NCBI GenBank assembly: GCA_003132865.1
Contig: PKYZ01000807.1
Coordinates: forward strand, 592-5,738
Direction of reading: 5' to 3'
Source: Bryobacterales bacterium
GTDB lineage: Bacteria; Acidobacteriota; Terriglobia; Bryobacterales; Bryobacteraceae
Length of the DNA stretch: 5,147 nt
Shown: one piece after another, positions 1-4,214 of the stretch
Layout of the letters: each line of letters starts with the position of its first letter
Numbering within the stretch: position 1 is the first letter of the stretch
Translations under genes and position numbers: made by a program
The notes under the pieces: generated by a model
Seen by the model: the letters and a program-made list of their open reading frames with translations, nothing else
Told to the model about the DNA's origin: nothing
Databases searched by the model: none

Positions 1-1186
1 AGGTTCTCTCGCTGGCGTGCGGGTTGAAGTAACGCCGGTATAAGTCGTTCACGATGTAAGGAGGCGCGGCGTTCACCGTGGCGGCGAAGTTCGACATGAA
101 AGCGGCCAGCAGGCCCGCCACCAACAGGCCCAGCAAACCGGCGGGAACAAACTGGCTGAGCGCGTCGGGCAGCACCATCTCAAAATCCATGGCTTTGCCC
201 ATGGCGCGGATCTTATCGCTATAGAATACCAGCGCCAGGATGGTGAGTCCGGTGATCATGAAATAGCGAGGCACGTTGAGCACCACGTTCACCATGGCGC
301 TCATCATGGAAGCCTCGCGCGGATTTTTCGTGGAAAGGATGCGCTGCATGTCGTAGTTGGGCGCGGGTCCGGCCATGCTGATGAGGATGCCCTTGAACAG
401 CATCATCATGAAGAACGCGCCGAAGATCGAGTAGCCGTCCTCGGCGATTTTGGTGTTGACGGCGGCGATCAATCCGGACCAATCCAGGTTCAGATGCCAG
501 CCGAAGAAGATCTGGTCCCAACCCGCCGGGATCACGCGGCGCAGGGCCTCCGGCGAAACCCGCGCGATGGCGATGATGCCAATGGCCAGCGAGGCGACCG
601 AAAGAATGCAGAACTGCAACACTTCGGTAATCACCACGCTGAACATGCCGCCCTTCACCACATAGAAGGTGGTGATGCCCATCAGGATCAGCGCATACTG
701 ATTGGCCGAAAAATGCCAGGGCAGAAAATCGACGGCGAATTTGCCGATGCCTTTGAATCCGTAGGTGAGAAAGCCGATGACGCTGACGAGCGCGTAGATC
801 ACCACGATCATGTGCGAAAGCTGCGCGCCGCGGCCCGTGCCGAACCGCGTGCGGATCCACTCGGCGCCCGTCGTGACGTTGGAGCGGCGCAGCCACGACG
901 AAAGATAAACCATCAGGAAGATCTGGTTGAAGACCGGCCACAGCCAGGGGATCCAGACGCTCTTCAACCCGTAAATGAACATCAGGTAGACCAGCCACAT
1001 GGTCCCCGCGATATCGAACATGCCGGAAGCGTTGGACACGCCCAGGAAATACCACGGCAACGTGTTGCCGCCCAGGAAATACGCCTTGGTGTCCCGCGAG
1101 GCGCGGCGCGAGACCCAATAGCCCAACAGCACGGAGGTCGCCACGTAGATCACGATGATCGCGACATCGATCGGATGCAGTTTCAT
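1..1186 (-). CDS. SSS-family sodium:solute symporter, N-terminal part (C-terminus outside window)
   Basis: Inner-membrane secondary transporter of the solute:sodium symporter family (LeuT fold), which couples Na+ entry to uptake of an organic solute; the substrate cannot be told from sequence. Seen: an open frame of 395 codons read leftwards from ATG at 1186-1184, with no stop before the window edge. TM1 is near residues 6-25, followed by the YFLGGNTLPWY segment (36-46) typical of the family, and an Asn/Ser-rich unwound TM2 region (SNASGMFDIAGTMW, 51-64). Several more hydrophobic spans follow, and the family's late signature helix AAFMSNFAATVNAA lies at 361-374, then a DLYRRYF segment. The start is supported by AGGGG (complement of 1193-1197) six bases upstream. 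Family members usually have 450-600 residues, so the C-terminal part is missing here. It is divergent from the fluoride operon, and nothing shows that it shares the same control. Residue N366 sits where Na+ site 2 usually has Ser/Thr (see findings). Confidence 0.9.
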   Translation of the reverse strand, partial: MKLHPIDVAIIVIYVATSVLLGYWVSRRASRDTKAYFLGGNTLPWYFLGVSNASGMFDIAGTMWLVYLMFIYGLKSVWIPWLWPVFNQIFLMVYLSSWLRRSNVTTGAEWIRTRFGTGRGAQLSHMIVVIYALVSVIGFLTYGFKGIGKFAVDFLPWHFSANQYALILMGITTFYVVKGGMFSVVITEVLQFCILSVASLAIGIIAIARVSPEALRRVIPAGWDQIFFGWHLNLDWSGLIAAVNTKIAEDGYSIFGAFFMMMLFKGILISMAGPAPNYDMQRILSTKNPREASMMSAMVNVVLNVPRYFMITGLTILALVFYSDKIRAMGKAMDFEMVLPDALSQFVPAGLLGLLVAGLLAAFMSNFAATVNAAPPYIVNDLYRRYFNPHASERT

Positions 1187-1202
1187 CTCGAACCCCTGTT
1201 TC

Positions 1203-1269
1203 TACCGCTCAGGCCCGAGGACTACGGGCCGCGGCGGTAAAGATGCGCGGTTCGGCCGGGAAGCCGCGC
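1203..1269 (-). repeat. Two adjacent GC-rich inverted repeats in the symporter leader
   Basis: The first repeat has outer arms TACCGC (1203-1208) and GCGGTA (1234-1239), a symmetric 3x3 interior loop, inner arms GGCCCG (1212-1217) and CGGGCC (1225-1230), and a 7-base loop. The second has arms GCGCGG (1245-1250) and CCGCGC (1264-1269). GCGCGGTT also occurs twice as a direct repeat (1245-1252 and 1266-1273), 21 bp apart, about two helical turns. In a leftward transcript both hairpins would lie between the promoter region and the Shine-Dalgarno of the symporter, so they could be a structured leader; the direct repeat could equally be an operator. The arms are seen directly; any function is inference. 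Confidence 0.45.
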
Positions 1270-1282
1270 GGTTTGGTGACTA

Positions 1283-1313
1283 AACATAGTAACAGAGCTT
1301 GTGGTCGAAAATC
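1283..1313 (-). promoter_or_regulatory. Possible leftward promoter for the symporter (weak)
   Basis: On the minus strand, TATGTT (complement of 1283-1288) or the overlapping TACTAT (complement of 1286-1291) could serve as a -10 element. The only -35-like stretch is a TTTTCGAC sequence about 16 bases upstream, which is a poor match to TTGACA. This is the most AT-rich patch between the two divergent genes, which is the main reason for proposing it. The start of transcription is uncertain. Confidence 0.25.
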
Positions 1314-1326
1314 CGATCCGCCGGGC

Positions 1327-1355
1327 TTGATTTTTCGCGCGTTTCGGTGTAGTTT
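1327..1355 (+). promoter_or_regulatory. Probable sigma70-type promoter of the fluoride operon
   Basis: TTGATT (1327-1332) resembles a -35 element. It is followed by a 17-base spacer and TAGTTT (1350-1355), which keeps the most important -10 positions (first T, second A, last T). The predicted transcription start, about seven bases downstream near 1362, falls exactly where the riboswitch aptamer begins. This placement is the best support for the call, because the -10 itself is only a moderate match. Confidence 0.45.
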
Positions 1356-1360
1356 TGAAT

Positions 1361-1412
1361 GGAGAGCGGTGGAGTTCGCGTAACGCCGTCCCTGGCGGCC
1401 AATGACTCCTAC
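1361..1412 (+). promoter_or_regulatory. Fluoride riboswitch aptamer (crcB RNA motif)
   Basis: This RNA aptamer binds F- through Mg2+ ions and controls fluoride-resistance genes. Seen: P1 is GCG (1366-1368) with CGC (1377-1379), closing a loop GTGGAGTT. P2 is GCCG (1385-1388) with CGGC (1396-1399). These are followed by AATGACTCCTAC (1401-1412), the most conserved part of the motif. The pseudoknot pairs GGAGT (1371-1375) with ACTCC (1405-1409). The order of elements and the segments GGAGTTCGC, TAACGC and AATGACTCCTAC closely match the well-known Bacillus cereus crcB riboswitch as remembered. P1 is short (three pairs), and G1369 replaces the usual A with C1400 as its likely compensating partner. 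The downstream operon contains crcB and DUF190 genes, which are standard associates of this riboswitch, so sequence and context agree. Confidence 0.92.
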
Positions 1413-1433
1413 AGTGGTTCATCTGTGGGAGTC
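1404..1433 (+). promoter_or_regulatory. Riboswitch expression-platform hairpin, mutually exclusive with the aptamer
   Basis: GACTCCTACAG (1404-1414) pairs with CTGTGGGAGTC (1423-1433): eleven pairs with a single G-U wobble and an eight-base loop. GCC (1398-1400) with GGC (1435-1437) can extend it. The left arm contains the ACTCC that forms the aptamer pseudoknot and the extension takes part of P2, so hairpin and aptamer cannot coexist. That is the logic of an OFF hairpin undone by fluoride. No U-tract follows: the next bases are C-rich and G-poor (about 1434-1465). It is therefore not a textbook intrinsic terminator, and the mechanism stays open (see findings). Confidence 0.8.
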
Positions 1434-1485
1434 CGGCGAACCCGTCCCGCAGCAAACCACTAAAACAGATTGAGGATATCCTGTA

Positions 1486-2694
1486 ATGGATCGAATGTGG
1501 TTCGTTGCCGCTCTGTGGCTCGCTCTGGCGCTGGTTGCGGTTCTCGCGGCCAACTGGCTGCGCATCTCGACCGCGCTCTCGGAAATCGTGGTGGGCACGG
1601 TGGCGCAGCTCGTTATCGGCGCGCTGGTGGGCAGAAACGCGCTGGGCGCCAAGGCTGAGTGGATCACCTTCCTGGCAGGCACCGGCGCTATCGTGCTGAC
1701 CTTCCTGGCCGGCGCCGAGCTGGACCCCGCCGTCTTCCGCGCCAAGTGGAAGGAATCCATGGCGGTGGGCCTGGCCGGCTTCTTCGGACCGTTCTTCGGC
1801 GCAGCCATGATGGCGCACTATGTACTGCATTGGGGATGGCGTCCCAGTTGGCTGGCGGGCGTGGCGCTCTCCACCACATCGGTCGCGGTGGTCTACGCCG
1901 TGATGCTGGAACTCGGGTTCAATCAGACTGTCTACGGCAAGGCTATCCTGGCGGCCTGCTTCATCAACGATCTGGGCACGGTGATTGCGCTCGGGCTGAT
2001 CTTCTCGCCCTTCACCATCAAGACCTTCATCTTCCTGGGAGTCTGCCTAGTGTTCTTTCTGGCTCTGCCGTTCGTGACGCAATGGTTCTTCGGGCGCTAC
2101 GGCGGGCGCGTATCGGAGCTGGAGACCAAGTACCTCCTCTTCCTGCTCTTCGGACTGGGCGGACTGGCTGTCTGGTCCGGCAGCGAGGCGGTGCTCCCCG
2201 CTTACCTCATTGGAATGGTCCTGGCCGGCACGGTCGGCAAAGATCACTTCCTCATCCGCCGCCTGCGCACCCTGACCTTCGGTTTGCTGACGCCATTCTA
2301 TTTCATTCGCGCCGGAAGCTTCGTTTCGGTGCCCGCGCTGGTGGCCGCTCCCCTCGCCTTCGTCACGCTGTTTTTTGCGAAGATGGTTTCGAAGCTCTCC
2401 GGTCTGTTGCCTACGGTGCGCGCCTTCGGCTACCGCGGGCACGACGGCATCTACTACTCGTTGATGATGTCCACCGGACTCACTTTCGGCACGATTTCGG
2501 CGCTGTTCGGCCTCAATCATGGCATCATCGACCAGAATCAGTACTCTCACCTGGTGGCCACCGTAATCGGCAGCGCGGTCATTCCCACCGCGATTGCGAA
2601 TGCCCGCTTCATGCCGCGCCACCTGCTGCCCGAGCAGGAGCGGGAACTGAAGGAATCGGCATACGGCGAGCCGGTGGGGGACTTAGATACATGA
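1486..2694 (+). CDS. Kef/CPA2-type cation:proton antiporter, membrane domain only
   Basis: Monovalent cation/H+ antiporter of the Na+/H+ exchanger fold (PF00999, COG0475-like), acting in the inner membrane. Seen: 402 residues, hydrophobic nearly throughout, with roughly 12-13 membrane segments. GVALSTTSVAVVYAVMLELG (125-144) is the helix before the ion site, and FINDLGTV (159-166) supplies the N161-D162 pair expected to bind the cation and proton. A basic residue, R275, lies in the FYFIRAGS segment. The protein ends soon after the last helix with a short charged tail, so it lacks the cytosolic NAD-binding (TrkA-N/RCK) domain of KefB/KefC. The ATG start follows GAGGA (1472-1476) at a nine-base gap. 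It is the first gene behind the fluoride riboswitch and lies 32 bases before crcB, so it is very likely fluoride-induced. Whether it moves Na+, K+ or something else cannot be told. Confidence 0.88.
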   Translation: MDRMWFVAALWLALALVAVLAANWLRISTALSEIVVGTVAQLVIGALVGRNALGAKAEWITFLAGTGAIVLTFLAGAELDPAVFRAKWKESMAVGLAGFFGPFFGAAMMAHYVLHWGWRPSWLAGVALSTTSVAVVYAVMLELGFNQTVYGKAILAACFINDLGTVIALGLIFSPFTIKTFIFLGVCLVFFLALPFVTQWFFGRYGGRVSELETKYLLFLLFGLGGLAVWSGSEAVLPAYLIGMVLAGTVGKDHFLIRRLRTLTFGLLTPFYFIRAGSFVSVPALVAAPLAFVTLFFAKMVSKLSGLLPTVRAFGYRGHDGIYYSLMMSTGLTFGTISALFGLNHGIIDQNQYSHLVATVIGSAVIPTAIANARFMPRHLLPEQERELKESAYGEPVGDLDT

Positions 2695-2710
2695 TGGATG
2701 TATGACACGA

Positions 2711-2716
2711 AAGGAG
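2711..2716 (+). promoter_or_regulatory. Shine-Dalgarno fixing the TTG start of crcB
   Basis: AAGGAG lies ten bases before TTG at 2727. No in-frame ATG or GTG nearby gives the conserved CrcB N-terminus, and the first glycine-rich helix begins only a few codons later, so TTG is the supported start. Confidence 0.7.
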
Positions 2717-2726
2717 ACTCATACGA

Positions 2727-3101
2727 TTGGACAAATACCTGGTAGTGCTGGCGGGCGCCGGCCTCGGCGGCCTGGCCCGCTATGTGGCGGGAACCTGGAT
2801 CATGGCGAAGTACGGCGGCCGCTTTCCGCTGGGCACGTTCGTCATCAATATCACGGGCGCATTTCTCATCGGAGTCCTGATGACGCTCCTGACCGAGCGA
2901 TTCCAACCGCATCCCAACTGGCGGTTGTTCCTGGTAGTGGGGATTCTCGGTGGATACACAACGTTCTCGAGCTTCGAATACGAGACTTACCAGGCAGTCC
3001 GCGACGGCGAGCGTTGGCTGGGTCTGGTGTATGTGGGGGGCAGCGTGATGCTGGGGTATCTCGGCGTATGGCTGGGCTCGGTTTTGGCTGGTGGGCGGTA
3101 G
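2727..3101 (+). CDS. crcB: CrcB/Fluc fluoride ion channel
   Basis: Small inner-membrane F- channel that lets fluoride leave the cytoplasm. Known members are dual-topology homodimers with two pores, so a single gene is sufficient. Seen: 124 residues, the usual length, with four hydrophobic segments. Motifs in order: GLGGLARY (12-19) with R18; GTFVINITGAFLIG (36-49) with N41, matching the conserved polar pore Asn; and GGYTTFSSFEYE (75-86), the broken TM3 that holds the central Na+ at the dimer interface and the two phenylalanines (F80, F83) of the pore 'Phe box'. All key family residues appear present, so the channel should work. It starts at TTG, with AAGGAG ten bases upstream. It is the second gene of the riboswitch-led operon, followed by an intercistronic hairpin and two DUF190 genes. 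Confidence 0.96.
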   Translation: MDKYLVVLAGAGLGGLARYVAGTWIMAKYGGRFPLGTFVINITGAFLIGVLMTLLTERFQPHPNWRLFLVVGILGGYTTFSSFEYETYQAVRDGERWLGLVYVGGSVMLGYLGVWLGSVLAGGR

Positions 3102-3123
3102 GACAGGCCTCCTGGCCTGTCTT
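3100..3123 (+). repeat. Perfect intercistronic hairpin between crcB and the DUF190 gene
   Basis: GACAGGCC (3102-3109), loop TCCT, then GGCCTGTC (3114-3121): eight perfect pairs, extendable by G3101-U3122 and A3100-U3123. It begins at the crcB stop codon and ends two bases before the AAGGAG (3126-3131) of the next gene. Only a short TTT follows and the next gene is closely spaced, so read-through, mRNA processing/stabilisation or translational tuning is more likely than full termination. It could also be a dispersed palindromic repeat of this genome. Confidence 0.7.
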
Positions 3124-3137
3124 TCAAGGAGCACACC

Positions 3138-3872
3138 ATGCTGACTAAAGGTCCCGCCAAGAAAGTCACTATCTTCATCAACGAAGACACTCAGCATCAC
3201 ATGATGGCGCTGCACGACTCCATCATGACCTACCTCATGCACAAGGGAGTCTCCGGCGCCACGGCCACCAGGGCTTACTCGGGGTTCGGTTCGCACCAAC
3301 TGATGCACACGCCGAAGATCGAAGTGCTTGCGCAGCACCTGCCGATCCGCATCGAATTCATCGAGACGGCGGAGAAGGTCGAAGAGATCCTGCCCACTCT
3401 GTATGAGATGGTGAGCGACGGGTTGATCGAGGTGCAGGACACCACGGTGGTGAAATTCGCACACAAATCCGTCAAGCCGGAACCCAAGCTGCCGCACGAA
3501 CATAAACAGGGGCCTGCCACACTGCTGCGCGTTTTCCTGGGCGAGGCCGATAAGTGGCACGGCGAGCCGCTTTACGACGCCATCGTGAACAAGCTGCGCA
3601 TGATGGACATCGCCGGCGCCACCGTCTATCGGGGCATTCTGGGATATGGCGCCAAGGGTCACGAGCACAAGCGCAGCGTCTTCCACCCCATGCGCGACAT
3701 GCCCATCATGCTTTCGGTGATCGACGCGCCCGAAAAGATCGCCGCCGCCGCGGAGGCCATCGAGGGCATGCTGGAAGATGGACTGATCGTGACGTCGGAT
3801 GTGGAGATGGTCAGGCTAGTGCGCGGCAAGGCCGCGATGGAGGCCCCCGATGCTGCCGGGACAACCCGCTAA
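3138..3872 (+). CDS. Tandem two-domain DUF190 (PII-like, COG1993) protein
   Basis: Cytosolic protein of the DUF190 family, which has a ferredoxin-like fold related to PII (GlnB-type) signalling proteins. The ligand is unknown, and family members often sit beside crcB. Seen: 244 residues with two copies of the domain, about 8-110 and 125-231, joined by a Pro/Lys/His-rich linker (KSVKPEPKLPHEHKQ). Both copies share the GAT..R...G[YF]G core: GATATRAYSGFG in the first, GATVYRGILGYG in the second. Each also has a later helix ending in DGLI followed by a beta strand. The first copy is more divergent (RA instead of RG). DUF190 proteins are usually a single domain of about 100-120 residues, so this is a duplication/fusion. 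The ATG has AAGGAG six bases upstream. The 3' end overlaps the next DUF190 gene by 23 bases, implying coupled translation. Confidence 0.9.
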   Translation: MLTKGPAKKVTIFINEDTQHHMMALHDSIMTYLMHKGVSGATATRAYSGFGSHQLMHTPKIEVLAQHLPIRIEFIETAEKVEEILPTLYEMVSDGLIEVQDTTVVKFAHKSVKPEPKLPHEHKQGPATLLRVFLGEADKWHGEPLYDAIVNKLRMMDIAGATVYRGILGYGAKGHEHKRSVFHPMRDMPIMLSVIDAPEKIAAAAEAIEGMLEDGLIVTSDVEMVRLVRGKAAMEAPDAAGTTR

Positions 3873-4203
3873 GCTCCTGCGAATTCATATTGCGGAATCC
3901 GACCGCTATGGCGGGAAGGCGTTGTATGAAGCCATCGTCAATAAGTGCCGGGAGATGAAAATCGCCGGCGCAACGGTCTTTCGCGGTCTGGAAGGCTACG
4001 GCGAGACAGCCGAGATGCATAAGCATCACCTCACCCGGCACGATCAGCCCATCCTTATTTCGATTGTCGATACTGCTGAAAACCTGGCCCGCCTAACGCC
4101 GGTGGTGGAAGAGATGATGGACACGGGCCTGATAGCGATTTCGGACGTCCAGACAGTCCGCGTGCAGAAGAAGGCGGCCACGGCGAATGAAAAAGGCGGC
4201 TGA
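3850..4203 (+). CDS. Single-domain DUF190 (PII-like) protein
   Basis: 117-residue protein of the same family as its upstream neighbour, probably a cytosolic PII-like regulator; no biochemical role is established from sequence. Seen: one DUF190 domain at about 5-111, with KLLRIHIAESDRYGGKALYE near the N-terminus, the GATVFRGLEGYG core, ILISIVDTAEN and a DTGLIAISDV end. It is closest to the second domain of the upstream protein (shared EAIVNK/DAIVNK and IAGATV blocks), suggesting local duplication. The ATG at 3850 has a strong GGAGG (3839-3843) six bases upstream, lying inside the preceding gene. The reading frames overlap by 23 bases, so the two DUF190 proteins are probably made in linked amounts. 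It ends 11 bases before the GTPase start. Confidence 0.9.
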   Translation: MLPGQPAKLLRIHIAESDRYGGKALYEAIVNKCREMKIAGATVFRGLEGYGETAEMHKHHLTRHDQPILISIVDTAENLARLTPVVEEMMDTGLIAISDVQTVRVQKKAATANEKGG

Positions 4204-4214
4204 CGGGAGCACAA

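Noticed and set aside
219..1118. 299-codon minus-strand open frame starting at 1118
   Set aside because: It is out of frame with the symporter, Arg/His-rich and without family motifs; the overlapping frame from 1186 gives a clear SSS transporter.
494..1240. 248-codon plus-strand open frame opposite the symporter
   Set aside because: Low-complexity His/Arg/Asp-rich product, antisense to a convincing gene; typical of GC-rich DNA.
1404..1440. Standard intrinsic terminator call for the riboswitch hairpin
   Set aside because: The stem is strong but no run of T follows, so I call it an expression-platform hairpin only.
1473..1482. Perfect palindrome AGGATATCCT over the antiporter Shine-Dalgarno
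   Set aside because: As RNA it can form only a three-pair stem with a four-base loop, too weak to claim control; it may be chance.
1222..1830. 202-codon minus-strand open frame across the riboswitch and antiporter start
   Set aside because: It is antisense to the riboswitch and to conserved antiporter codons, with no recognisable domain.
1659..2705. 348-codon plus-strand open frame inside the antiporter
   Set aside because: Arg/Pro/His-rich shift of the antiporter frame, with no Shine-Dalgarno or family match.
2547..3686. 379-codon minus-strand open frame opposite antiporter end, crcB and DUF190
   Set aside because: Despite its length, it runs antisense across three recognisable genes and two intergenic gaps, and its product has no transporter, enzyme or regulator motif.
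4201..4214. Possible operon end or terminator between DUF190 and the GTPase
   Set aside because: Only 11 bases, holding a Shine-Dalgarno and no inverted repeat.
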